Assembly (NCBI GenBank): GCA_036479115.1
Contig: JAZGFD010000036.1
Coordinates: 1 to 26,758, forward strand
Origin: UBA7328 sp036479115
Lineage (GTDB): Bacteria; Bacteroidota; Bacteroidia; Chitinophagales; Saprospiraceae
DNA: 26,758 bases
Direction of reading: 5' to 3'
Positions within the stretch are counted from its first letter, which is position 1, and the number at the start of each line of letters is the position of its first letter. Below are positions 17,156 to 24,881 of the stretch, piece after piece. Under the pieces are notes generated by a model that saw nothing but the letters and a program-made list of their open reading frames with translations, did not search any database and had not been told where the DNA came from. A program made the position numbers and the translations under genes.

Positions 17156-18064
17156 ATGAGATATCTTTTTATCCTTTTACCAATTCTTATTTTAGCGTGT
17201 ACACCTAATGTGCCAAAAGAAGAAAAAGAATTGCACAAACTCGCCACAGCCTATGATTTACAACCGAATACTGAAAGGGCGGCGGCATATTTGGAAAAAG
17301 CAACTGAATATATAGGTGCAAATAAAGAAAACATCGAATTGGTAATGCCCATACTAAAAAAGGCCGCAAATATTGCAAAGGTGGCAGGAATGCATGGCAA
17401 AGCTTCTGGATTTCTGATGGCTCAGGTAAAAGAATCTAAAAATGAAGTAGATATAAAAAACAACCTCATTGATTTAGGAGGTATCCTGAAAAAACTGAAC
17501 AAATCACATGCTTCAGATATTATTTTCAAAGGACTCTTAGAAAGGTATCCAAATGATGAAAAAGTAACTGCATTGAATATTGAATTAAGTGCTGATATCG
17601 CATCAGCAGAAGGCTATTTGAATTATCTATTTGACCAAGTGTTAGTGAATCCAGATGAATATGGTATAAACAGACAAAATGCATTGAAGTATGTAGATGG
17701 TACAGAAGCATTTGCACTGGTATTACCAAATAATAAAAGCACTCCAGATTTTCTGTACAAAGCTGCTGAGGTAGCAAGAAGCCTGAGGACTATGCCCAAA
17801 GCAATGAACCTATATGATTGGATTCTTAAAAAATATCCCGATCATAAAAAAGGGCCCACTACCCTATTTATCAAAGGCTTTTTATTAGAACAAGAATTTG
17901 ATCAAATGGAAGAAGCAAAAAAAATATACGAACAATTTTTAACTCAATATCCAGAGCATGAAATGGCCTCAAGTGCCAAATTTTTACTCAATAATATGGG
18001 AAAGAGCGATGAGGAAATACTTAAAGAAATAGAAGAAAAAAGAAAAGTAAATCCAGAATCTTGA
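17156..18064 (+). CDS. TPR-repeat lipoprotein
   Basis: 302 residues from the ATG at 17156. The signal MRYLFILLPILILAC has its lipobox at ILAC (Cys15). An upstream in-frame TTG (17051) would add 35 residues unlike a leader, and it precedes the promoter, so I reject it. The mature protein is almost all helix. It resembles tetratricopeptide repeats, clearest near the end (MPKAMNLYDWILKKYPDHKKGPTTLFIKGFLLEQEF and AKKIYEQFLTQYPEHEMASSAKFLLNNMG), in the style of YbgF or BamD. Probably a periplasm-facing scaffold lipoprotein; the partner is unknown. It is a single-gene unit, diverging from the FAD oxidoreductase. Confidence 0.82.
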   Translation: MRYLFILLPILILACTPNVPKEEKELHKLATAYDLQPNTERAAAYLEKATEYIGANKENIELVMPILKKAANIAKVAGMHGKASGFLMAQVKESKNEVDIKNNLIDLGGILKKLNKSHASDIIFKGLLERYPNDEKVTALNIELSADIASAEGYLNYLFDQVLVNPDEYGINRQNALKYVDGTEAFALVLPNNKSTPDFLYKAAEVARSLRTMPKAMNLYDWILKKYPDHKKGPTTLFIKGFLLEQEFDQMEEAKKIYEQFLTQYPEHEMASSAKFLLNNMGKSDEEILKEIEEKRKVNPES

Positions 18065-18138
18065 GCCCACTTTGAAAACAGATAATTTTCACAAAATGAA
18101 TTATTTTACGTGACATTATCATTTTATGATATTTGTTA

Positions 18139-18226
18139 ATGCCTGATTATCAACAGATTGAAAAAGAGGATATAATCACCAAAAGAAACATTTTAGATTT
18201 TTATATTTTCGGAGTGGACTCAATCT
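18139..18226 (+). repeat. Intergenic repeat block 2, copy 3
   Basis: ATGCCTGATTATCAACAGATTG (18139-18160) and then GATTTTTATATTTTCGG with AGTGGACTCAAT (18196-18224) align along their length with the copy at 3991-4090. This is in the gap between the converging TPR and Spo0M-like genes (18065-18384), which holds no gene I can see. Confidence 0.6.
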
Positions 18227-18311
18227 TAATCTAACTTTATTAGAAATTAAAAATTGGCTGCAATGATTTCCTTCCATGTGTTATGTCAAGCTATATTATC
18301 CGCATATTTTG

Positions 18312-18331
18312 AGCCTGAACGAGGTAAAAAT
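18312..18331 (+). repeat. Short intergenic repeat block shared with 283-302
   Basis: GCCTGAACGAGGTAAAAAT matches GGCTGAACGCGGTAAAAAT at the start of the window with two differences. It is preceded by repeat block 2 in the same gap, so the two may be parts of one larger decayed unit. Confidence 0.45.
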
Positions 18332-18384
18332 GTAGCCATATTCTTAGTGTTTTCTGCCTATATCATTTTGTAGTACAAACTCAA

Positions 18385-18855
18385 TCAATATCGTTTTCCT
18401 TTACTAAAATGATGTACTGCTAGAGGAGCGACTTTGACCCCCTTAACCTTTGCTATAACTTCTAGTCTAAATTTAGAATTGACTCTTTTAGCAGTAAGTA
18501 CAGCTCTGATTAATGGCCTCAATATCCTTTTTTCACCTATTTTTTCAATCTCTGATTTTCTATATTCAAAGCCTATTTTAAGAGGTGCTACCAATTTGTC
18601 TTCAGCCGAGATTAGCATATCAAGATCTTCTAAGGATTCATGCAAAACATATTCATTTATTAGCTTTGAATCTCCCCATCCTCTTCTATATTTTTCTATT
18701 AATTTGATTTTTATACTATCTAAAACCAAATCACTTTTGGATGATACAATTAAATGGAAATTCAAATGGTTTTGAGTCAGATCGATAGTATCACTTGCTT
18801 CGATGGACATTTTTACACCATCTATTCCAAACATATTCTTTATTCGGCTTAACAT
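18385..18855 (-). CDS. Small Spo0M/arrestin-fold-like protein (tentative)
   Basis: 156 residues, no signal peptide or membrane segment, probably cytoplasmic. The alternating beta pattern (KMSIEASDTIDL ... NFHLIVSSKSDLVLDSIKIKLIEKYRRG ... RLEVIAKVKGVKVAPLAVHHF) fits a single arrestin-like beta-sandwich. The opening MLSRIKNMFGIDGVKM resembles small Bacteroidota relatives of the sporulation-control protein Spo0M. No catalytic residues are evident. It stands alone between repeat-rich gaps, with no neighbour that suggests a role. Being a real gene is likely from its coherent length and hydrophobic pattern; the family is less certain. Confidence 0.6.
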   Translation of the reverse strand: MLSRIKNMFGIDGVKMSIEASDTIDLTQNHLNFHLIVSSKSDLVLDSIKIKLIEKYRRGWGDSKLINEYVLHESLEDLDMLISAEDKLVAPLKIGFEYRKSEIEKIGEKRILRPLIRAVLTAKRVNSKFRLEVIAKVKGVKVAPLAVHHFSKGKRY

Positions 18856-18894
18856 AATTTGTATTTAATACTGATAACAAATGAAAGAAAAAAG

Positions 18895-19108
18895 TAACTA
18901 CTCAAGTGATATCAATTTTAGCTAAAAAAGGTTCTTTTCCCACTACACATCAGCTAATTTTTTCTCCAATCGAAAATGTGGCAATATAATCGAGATTTAC
19001 TAACGTATAAAATAAGTGAGTCATAGCGCTGTTATTGAGAGAAAAATAGCTTCGTTTAGTAAAAACCCAGTATTTTTTTTACTCAAAAGCGCACCACCTC
19101 AGTAGTTA
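18895..19108 (+). repeat. Non-coding inverted-repeat element, copy 2 (214 bp)
   Basis: The ends TAACTACTCAAGTGAT (18895-18910) and, inverted, TAACTACTGAGGTGGT (19093-19108) match at 13 of 16 positions. It shares TAAAAAAGGTTCTTTT (18923-18938) and the 19-bp core ATAATCGAGATTTACTAAC (18986-19004) with the copy at 13301. The flank TCTCCAATC and the stretch after the core (ATAGCGCTGTTATTG) are shared with the copy at 22232. The rest of the gap up to 19346 shows no gene or clear signal. Confidence 0.72.
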
Positions 19109-19346
19109 AGTATAAAATTGCTCCTGAATTATGAATTTATTTACATTTTATAGATAAAAAGATAAATTCTCCTGATCAAAAGTAGATGGAAACGTACCAA
19201 TCGTATTATAATCAAACAAAAGCTGAATCCACCAATAAAATTCATCAAAATCAAGGAAAACCAATAGTCGGTTTCTGAGCGAAGAATTTTGTTGAACAAA
19301 ATGTTATTTCAATCAATAAAAGTGCTAAAATGACTGTTCAATAATT

Positions 19347-19835
19347 TTAAATCAACCTCTGATGCCAACTTTCGGAAAGCGGCACAGACCATTCATTTAT
19401 AAACTGCGATTTGGTTTTGACCAAATGATTTAATACCAGTATATTTTTATCTATATCTCCTGATGAAATTTTAGGCTGCACTTCGTCTTTATGGATGGTG
19501 ATAACTTTATTATCAATTATAAAGTCAAAATGTAATCTATCAAAAAAGTCGATTTTTAAAGATTCGCCTACGTCTTTAACGAATCTCACTTGAGAGTCAA
19601 TAGAACATCCACTTGCTTGTGCAGAACTTTCTTCATCCAAAAGAATGACAATAAACCTATCGTGATACACGGATCCATGTGCTTTCAATGTATGATTATG
19701 CGCAGTCCATTGGTTAATAAATTGTTCTATCCATTTGCTTACTTGTATTGTCTCATTGGGAGCCAGTTTTCTGTCAGATCGGTAAATCCAAACTCTTGAA
19801 GAATCTGATAATGAATTAAATGTAGCTAGTGCCAT
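19347..19835 (-). CDS. Conserved Bacteroidota protein often labelled 'ABC transporter ATPase' (label unsupported)
   Basis: 162 residues, soluble, no signal peptide. I recognise the family from RVWIYRSDRKL near the start, HGSVYHDRFIVILLDEE in the middle and the cysteine-containing GCSIDSQVRFVK motif. It is widespread in Bacteroidota and is usually encoded right after the two Fe-S proteins seen here. The common database name 'ABC transporter ATPase' is not justified: there is no Walker A, signature or Walker B motif. The gene begins 6 bp after the CCG-domain Fe-S gene ends, so the two are translated from one transcript. A role tied to that Fe-S pair is an inference from gene order. Confidence 0.7.
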   Translation of the reverse strand: MALATFNSLSDSSRVWIYRSDRKLAPNETIQVSKWIEQFINQWTAHNHTLKAHGSVYHDRFIVILLDEESSAQASGCSIDSQVRFVKDVGESLKIDFFDRLHFDFIIDNKVITIHKDEVQPKISSGDIDKNILVLNHLVKTKSQFINEWSVPLSESWHQRLI

Positions 19836-19841
19836 AGATAT

Positions 19842-20621
19842 TTATAAACCATTTGCTTTTACAATAAGTTCAGACAGATCAAGTACCATGACGTCATCTT
19901 GTTTCTCTTTGCCTTTGACACCATCTAATAACATGGTAATACAAAATGGACAATTTGCTGTAATGATATCAGGGGAGGTTCTCAGTGCTTCGTCTACTCT
20001 TTCCTCATTAATTCTTTTATCACCATTCTCATCTTCTTTAAACATCTGTGCACCACCTGCTCCACAACAAAGGCCAGTGCTTTTATGTCGATCCATTTCT
20101 ATAATATCCACATCTAAATTTTGTAACAGAGACCTTGGTGCCTGATATTCTCCATTCACTCGCCCCATGTAACAGCTGTCATGATAGGTGATTCTTTTTC
20201 CTTCAAATTTCCCTCCTTCTATTGTCAACTTGCCCTCATCTATAAGAGATTGAATAAGTTGTGTATGATGAATTACTTCAAACTCTCCACCTAGTTTAGG
20301 GTATTCATTTTTGAGTGTATTATAACAATGTGGGCAGGTCGCTACTATTTTTTTTATATCATACGACTTTAGTGTTTCTATATTTTGAAGGGCTGACATT
20401 TGAAATAGAAACTCATTACCTGCTCTTCTTGCGGGATCCCCAGTACATGACTCTTCATTACCCAATATGGCAAAGGAAACTTCCGCTGCATTTAATATTT
20501 TTACAAACGCCGCCGATACCTTCTTAGCCCTAGCATCATAGCTTCCTGCACAACCGACCCAAAAAAGTATTTCAGGTTCCTTTCCTTCGCTTTTGTATTC
20601 TGCTATCGTTTTTATTTTCAT
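19842..20621 (-). CDS. CCG-domain (Fe-S)-binding protein, HdrB/LutA/GlpC-like
   Basis: 259 residues, cytoplasmic. It has two cysteine-rich CCG-type halves. The first has C24 (WVGCAGSYD), C59 (EESCTGDPARR) and C96-P-H-C99. The second has C150 (HDSCYMGR), the adjacent pair C185-C186 (GLCCGAGG) and C224-P-F-C227. This is the fold that binds non-cubane [4Fe-4S] clusters in HdrB and occurs in LutA/GlpC-type electron-transfer proteins. Its partner is the membrane Fe-S protein encoded 152 bp upstream. Together they resemble a split GlpC/HdrDE-like module passing electrons between a soluble donor and the quinone pool. Donor and acceptor are unknown. Confidence 0.88.
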   Translation of the reverse strand: MKIKTIAEYKSEGKEPEILFWVGCAGSYDARAKKVSAAFVKILNAAEVSFAILGNEESCTGDPARRAGNEFLFQMSALQNIETLKSYDIKKIVATCPHCYNTLKNEYPKLGGEFEVIHHTQLIQSLIDEGKLTIEGGKFEGKRITYHDSCYMGRVNGEYQAPRSLLQNLDVDIIEMDRHKSTGLCCGAGGAQMFKEDENGDKRINEERVDEALRTSPDIITANCPFCITMLLDGVKGKEKQDDVMVLDLSELIVKANGL

Positions 20622-20690
20622 CTATTATGTTTGATGTTTTTGTAACGGTATGATTTAATAAAATTCATCTGCGTTTGCTCTAAATTTTCA

Positions 20691-20708
20691 TGATTCTATA
20701 GAATGTCA
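20691..20708. promoter_or_regulatory. 18-bp palindrome upstream of the CCG-domain gene
   Basis: TGATTCTATAGAATGTCA contains the perfect palindrome ATTCTATAGAAT, 70 bp before the start at 20621. A site with the same outer layout (TGAT, 10 bp, ATCA or GTCA) lies just before the upstream gene (22139-22156). A shared operator is possible, but two A+T-rich palindromes can arise by chance. Confidence 0.3.
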
Positions 20709-20773
20709 AAACTCGAATTCTCTAAACTTTGAAGTATGATACATCATTGTAGGTTTTTTATGGTTCACTTCGT

Positions 20774-22135
20774 TTAATCGTTTTTCAAATTAAAGTCTTG
20801 AGACCACTGATCACGAGCCTCAGGCATTTGCCAAACAGCACCTCCATTTTCAAGACTATTAAACATTGGCAACCAATCGGATGGCCCTTCAGACTTTGTA
20901 AGAATCTCATACCTTCTCATCTCCAAAATAGGTTCTAATGGATTAATCAGTACTGGGCATGCCTCCACACATGCATTACATGTAGTACAAGCATATATTT
21001 CTTCTTTGGAAATATTATCAAAAAGAGATTTTCCATCTTCGTAGTTAGTAGGTGATAAAGGGAGTGTATTATCTCTCTTAAACTCTTCTTTTCCGCTATC
21101 TATGTTCTGTCCTATCTCATCCGCTCTGTCCCTTATATCCATCATTATTTTTCTCGGAGAAAGCTTCTTACCTGTAATATTAGCAGGGCAAACTGAGCTG
21201 CATCTACCACACTCTGTGCAAGTATAAGCCCCCAGAATATTTTTCCAACTCAGATCAAAAACATCTTTACTCCCAAACTCTGGAATATCGTCACTCATCT
21301 CTTCACCTGTATCTTCTACTAGACCCATCATTGATTTGACCTCATTCATTATTTCAGTCATATTGCTCATTTCGCCTCGAGGTTTCAAATTGCTATAATA
21401 TACATTTGGAAATGCTAAGAAAATATGTAAATGCTTGGAATATGGGAGGTAGTTTATAAATCCAAATACGGCTATTATATGTAGCCACCATCCAAATCTT
21501 TCTACTATATGAAGCGTTGATTCTGATAAACTTCCAAATAAAGCAGGTCCCAAATGAGAACTGACCATTAAATGCCCTGTACTTTTAAAGTGCTCAGAAT
21601 CTATATTTTGCAAAACAACATCAGCACCATTCATACTGAATATACCTAATAAAAGAAACAACTCCCCTAATAGAATAAGATTGGCATCCTTAAAAGGCCA
21701 GCCTTTCATCTCTGACATAGTAAAGCGGGGTAATTTTAAAAGATTTCTTCTGGCTAAAAATACAATGGTTGCTACAAATGCTCCAACAGAGAGAAATTCT
21801 ATACTGTTAATCATCAAATTATAGACTACCCCAAGTTTATCAGCGAAAAAGCGATGAAACCCAAATACCCCGTCTAAAATTATTTCAACAAGCTCTATTT
21901 GTGTAAATAGAAATGCTACATAAATAAATAAGTGCATGATAGCTGGTATCCATCTTTTGAACATTTTTTTTTGTCCAAATGCTATTAGTGCAACGTTTTT
22001 CCACCTTTTTGCTGTGCTGCCTTCGATTTCTTCTGACTTTCCAAATCTGATATTCCTCACTATTTTTGCATATTGCTTGTAGGCAAAAAAGAAAGTGACC
22101 GCTGCGAGTAATATGAATACAATTTGCTGAACCAT
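20774..22135 (-). CDS. Membrane-bound (Fe-S) and heme electron-transfer protein (HdrD/NarI-like)
   Basis: 453 residues. The N-terminal half (1-250) has about six hydrophobic helices with histidines suited to heme b binding (H68, H209, H219, H235, H237), like the NarI/HdrE gamma type. The C-terminal half holds two [4Fe-4S] sites: C306-x2-C309-x2-C312-x3-C316-P and C383-x2-C386-x2-C389-x3-C393-P. It probably exchanges electrons with menaquinone and the CCG-domain protein encoded next. It starts at the ATG at 22135, 380 bp downstream of the regulator gene on the same strand, so it probably has its own promoter. A role in the same low-oxygen programme as the cbb3 genes is possible but unproven. 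Confidence 0.85.
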   Translation of the reverse strand: MVQQIVFILLAAVTFFFAYKQYAKIVRNIRFGKSEEIEGSTAKRWKNVALIAFGQKKMFKRWIPAIMHLFIYVAFLFTQIELVEIILDGVFGFHRFFADKLGVVYNLMINSIEFLSVGAFVATIVFLARRNLLKLPRFTMSEMKGWPFKDANLILLGELFLLLGIFSMNGADVVLQNIDSEHFKSTGHLMVSSHLGPALFGSLSESTLHIVERFGWWLHIIAVFGFINYLPYSKHLHIFLAFPNVYYSNLKPRGEMSNMTEIMNEVKSMMGLVEDTGEEMSDDIPEFGSKDVFDLSWKNILGAYTCTECGRCSSVCPANITGKKLSPRKIMMDIRDRADEIGQNIDSGKEEFKRDNTLPLSPTNYEDGKSLFDNISKEEIYACTTCNACVEACPVLINPLEPILEMRRYEILTKSEGPSDWLPMFNSLENGGAVWQMPEARDQWSQDFNLKND

Positions 22136-22138
22136 AGG

Positions 22139-22156
22139 TGATATTATTGCATATCA
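22139..22156. promoter_or_regulatory. 18-bp inverted repeat at the start of the membrane Fe-S gene
   Basis: TGATAT and ATATCA are exact inverted repeats around a 6-bp spacer, only 3 bp upstream of the start codon on the minus strand. A bound regulator or a hairpin here would cover the ribosome-binding region. The distance between TGA and TCA is 12 bp, not the 6 bp of CRP or FNR sites, so I do not call it an FNR box. Confidence 0.3.
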
Positions 22157-22210
22157 AAGATTAACAAAATAATCAATGTCATAAGGATAACAAGTATAAT
22201 TGTTTTTAAA

Positions 22211-22245
22211 CAGTTGAGTCCGCATTTTTTTCGACTAAAATCAGC
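22211..22245 (-). repeat. Repeat block 2, inverted copy
   Basis: Read on the minus strand this runs GATTTTAGTCGAAAAA... to GCGGACTCAACTG. It keeps both conserved ends of block 2 (GATTTT and GGACTCAAC) at nearly the same spacing as at 4051-4079. It directly adjoins the core-containing element on its right. Confidence 0.5.
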
Positions 22246-22395
22246 GCTTCTATTGCCCTACTTCGGTTAAATCAATCTCCAATCAAAGATATGGCAACAT
22301 AATCGAGATTCACTAACTTATAAAATTAGGATATTAATAGCACTGTTATTGTGTTAAAAATGAGCTTGTTTACCTATTGGTAGAAGTGTCTTATA
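22232..22395 (+). repeat. Non-coding inverted-repeat element, copy 3 (ends decayed)
   Basis: It shares TCTCCAATC, then GATATGGCAACATAATCGAG and ATTCACTAAC (22299-22317, the core with one change), and ATAGCACTGTTATTG with AAAATGAGCTT after it, with the copies at 18895 and 13301. The terminal inverted repeats are not clear, and about 24 bp of the left arm seem missing. The gap 22158-22537 has no gene. Beyond the element, an 8-bp A+T hairpin (22392-22416) and GCCTGATTGTCAAAAG (22434-22449, like the start of block 2) are seen. Confidence 0.62.
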
Positions 22396-22537
22396 ATAAA
22401 TAATGCACTTATTATAGGTCTGTATGTTTGGAAGCCTGATTGTCAAAAGTACATCGATTAAATAGTAAAATTGTTGTTACAATTAATTGCATTTTCAGGA
22501 TAGTAAAAAACAATGACATTGTATATCGACTAAATAT

Positions 22538-23587
22538 TTAATGTGGCATGTATTGAAGGCGTTGCTTGTTTAAAATTACAATGTTTTTACCCTCTATCAA
22601 AATAAACCCTTCGGCTTTAAAATCAGACAAAGTTCGAATCAATGTTTCTTTTGCCGTACCTGCTGAAGACGCTAAATTTTCTCTGGTAGTATTTGTTTCT
22701 AGCCTGTTCTCATTCTTTTCTGTTGCAAAGAGTAACAGTGCATTTGCAACTTTTCTCCTAACAGAACTGTATGCCAGTTCAATCATTTTTAGTTCTGTTT
22801 CTTCGGCGTCATTTGCTAAAACGTTAACAAACTGTACAGCAAAATCTTTGCTATTAAAAAGCATCATCCTAAATTCTTTGGCAGGAATAAGTCGAATGGT
22901 ACTGGTTTCAAGAGAAACGATAGAATCAACATGAGGAGTTTTTTTTAAAATAGGGAAATAGCCAAAAAAGTCTCCAGTTTTGTGAATGTTAACAATCAAC
23001 TCTTTTCCCTGATCGTTCATATACACACGTTTTACGCTACCCGTAACTACAAAATACAACCACCTCGATTCTGATCCTTCAGAATATATGATATCATTTA
23101 CTTTGTAGTATCTTAATTCTCTGCCTCTTGACAATTTTTCAAATTCTTCTTGCGCTTTGGCTTTAGAAAAAAATTGTTGTATACCTTGATATCGCTGTTG
23201 GAAAGGCTGACTGAGTCTCGACGCTTTTTTAAGCCTTATTTCAATGGCTTCTAGTAACTGCGTATCATCAAAAGGTTTGGTAATATAATCGTCAGCACCA
23301 AGCCCCATACCTTTTCTAAAATCATCTTTTTCAATCCGCGCTGTTAAAAAAATAAATGGAATGTCGTAAGTTGATTTATTTTTTGAAAGGATTTTAAGCA
23401 CACCAAACCCATCTAATTCTGGCATCATTACATCACAAAGGATAACATCGGGCTTGATTAAGATGGCTTTTTCAACGCCTATTTTTCCGTTTTCAGCATC
23501 GTACACTTTATAATTAGCCAACTCAAGTATCTCGCACACGTTTTCTCGTACTTCTAAGTTATCTTCTATGACTAGTATTTTTTTCAT
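22538..23587 (-). CDS. Response regulator fusing a receiver domain to a CRP/FNR-type DNA-binding protein
   Basis: 349 residues in three parts. Residues 1-122 are a receiver domain with the full active site: acidic E8-D9, phospho-acceptor D52 (LCDVMMPELDG), T82 (FLTAR) and K104 (ITKPF). Residues about 150-265 are a cyclic-nucleotide-binding-like beta-roll (EGSESRWLYFVVTGSVKRVY ... GDFFGYFPIL). It lacks the RSA-type phosphate cassette of cAMP-binding CRP and the N-terminal cysteines of FNR. Residues about 275-345 are a CRP-type winged helix (REN-LASSAGTAKETLIRTL) with the base-contacting E314 and R318 kept. So it should bind TGA/TCA-type half-sites under control of phosphorylation rather than a nucleotide or Fe-S cluster. 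Its start overlaps the kinase stop by 4 bp, tying the two together. Confidence 0.9.
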   Translation of the reverse strand: MKKILVIEDNLEVRENVCEILELANYKVYDAENGKIGVEKAILIKPDVILCDVMMPELDGFGVLKILSKNKSTYDIPFIFLTARIEKDDFRKGMGLGADDYITKPFDDTQLLEAIEIRLKKASRLSQPFQQRYQGIQQFFSKAKAQEEFEKLSRGRELRYYKVNDIIYSEGSESRWLYFVVTGSVKRVYMNDQGKELIVNIHKTGDFFGYFPILKKTPHVDSIVSLETSTIRLIPAKEFRMMLFNSKDFAVQFVNVLANDAEETELKMIELAYSSVRRKVANALLLFATEKNENRLETNTTRENLASSAGTAKETLIRTLSDFKAEGFILIEGKNIVILNKQRLQYMPH

Positions 23588-24816
23588 ATCTCGTAAGGCA
23601 ATGAAATTGTAAACATCGACCCTTTATCCTCAGCGCTTTTAAATTTTACATAACCATTTAACAGAAGCAGGTATCTTTTTACAATATTTAACCCCAAGCC
23701 CGTACCCTGAATATTTTCCACATTTGATGCTCTGAAAAACCTTCCAAATATATACTTTTGATCTTTTTTAGGTATTCCTATGCCTTCATCTATTACATCA
23801 ATATGGACTGCTTTTTTTTCAAATCTTGAAATACATTTAATCTTGTCTCCTTCATTTGAATATTTAACAGCATTGAAAAGAATATTGAACATTACATTTT
23901 TAAATATTCTTTTGTCTGTGATTAGAATTCTCACTTCTCCCACAATTTTATGTTCCATATATTGCCCTTTTTTCATCAACCCAAGAAGTTCGTCACTCAC
24001 TAAAATACAAAGCTCAGCAATATCTACATTTTCCTTATTTACTTCTACTTTATTTTCTTCAAGTCTACTGAGTGATAAGAAATCGTTAAGTATGCCCGTA
24101 AGATTGGTAACTGTTGTTTTAATTCTGTCTATATGCTTTTGTCTTTTGTCATTATCTTCAGTTTTTATGTACTTTGAGATGATAGATACTGACGAAAGAA
24201 TTGTACTTAACGGTGTTCTGAATTCATGAGAAGCCATAGATACGAATCTGGATTTTAGCTCACTCAGTTCTTTTTCTTTCTCTAATGCCATTTCTAAGTC
24301 TTTCTCTCTGTATGCAAGATTCTTATTAGAAAGCAACAATTCATTTACCGCTATTTCTAATTCATTGGTTCTTTCCATTACTTTAAACTCCAACTGTTCA
24401 TTAGCATGAATAAGCTGTTTGTTGGCTTTGGTCACTTCTGTGAGATCATGGATAATGCCGGTAAAAATCACTCGGTCTTTTAATACCACCTCGCTTACAG
24501 CTAGTCGAATGGGAAAAGTTGTTCCATCTTTTCTTTGACCTTCTTCTACTCGGCCGCTCCCAATAATATTTTCAACTTTTGTTTTTAAATACTTTTTTAT
24601 ATTGGCATCATGGTGGGATTTTACAGGTTCAGGCATGAGTATACTAATATTCTGGCCAATAAGTTCAGCTGCACTATAATGAAATATATCGGATAATGCC
24701 TGATTTACAGTTTCAATTATTCCTTTATGATCTATAGTCACAATACCATCAATGGCAGTATCTATTACAGCTTGTAGTCTGATTGCAAGATCTGTTGTAT
24801 TGTTTTTTATTTCCAA
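23584..24816 (-). CDS. PAS-domain sensor histidine kinase with FixL-like heme-pocket residues
   Basis: 410 residues, no membrane segment, so cytoplasmic. A PAS domain (about 12-128) closely follows the FixL pattern (IGQNISILMPEP, IIGSGRVEEGQRKDGTTFP, FTGIIHDLTE). Position H69 (KSHHD) fits the heme-ligand histidine of FixL (H200 in Bradyrhizobium). I84 and R89, 15 and 20 residues later, fit I215 and R220, and K75 replaces R206. A coiled coil (130-190) leads to the HisKA box with H197 (SMASHEFRTPL). The HATPase has an N-box (N311, N315), G1 D343-E-G-I-G, an F-box and G2 (GTGLGL). The start is TTG at 24816: no ATG lies between it and the upstream in-frame TAA. It follows the cbb3 assembly genes on the same strand. 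It probably senses O2 and phosphorylates the adjacent regulator. Confidence 0.88.
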   Translation of the reverse strand: MEIKNNTTDLAIRLQAVIDTAIDGIVTIDHKGIIETVNQALSDIFHYSAAELIGQNISILMPEPVKSHHDANIKKYLKTKVENIIGSGRVEEGQRKDGTTFPIRLAVSEVVLKDRVIFTGIIHDLTEVTKANKQLIHANEQLEFKVMERTNELEIAVNELLLSNKNLAYREKDLEMALEKEKELSELKSRFVSMASHEFRTPLSTILSSVSIISKYIKTEDNDKRQKHIDRIKTTVTNLTGILNDFLSLSRLEENKVEVNKENVDIAELCILVSDELLGLMKKGQYMEHKIVGEVRILITDKRIFKNVMFNILFNAVKYSNEGDKIKCISRFEKKAVHIDVIDEGIGIPKKDQKYIFGRFFRASNVENIQGTGLGLNIVKRYLLLLNGYVKFKSAEDKGSMFTISLPYEI

Positions 24817-24881
24817 TTTTATTATTTGAAAGTTAGGGATTTAGATTTATAATGTTCAATATCATTTTGCCCTTAGGTTAA

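Noticed and set aside
22139..22156. FNR box before the membrane Fe-S gene
   Set aside because: TGA and TCA are 12 bp apart; CRP- and FNR-type sites need 6 bp. No TTGAT-N4-ATCAA site was found in any gap.
22505..22527. Small hairpin plus T-run after the response regulator gene
   Set aside because: ACAATG/CATTGT leaves a loop of one base; with a realistic loop only 4 pairs remain, too weak to call a terminator.
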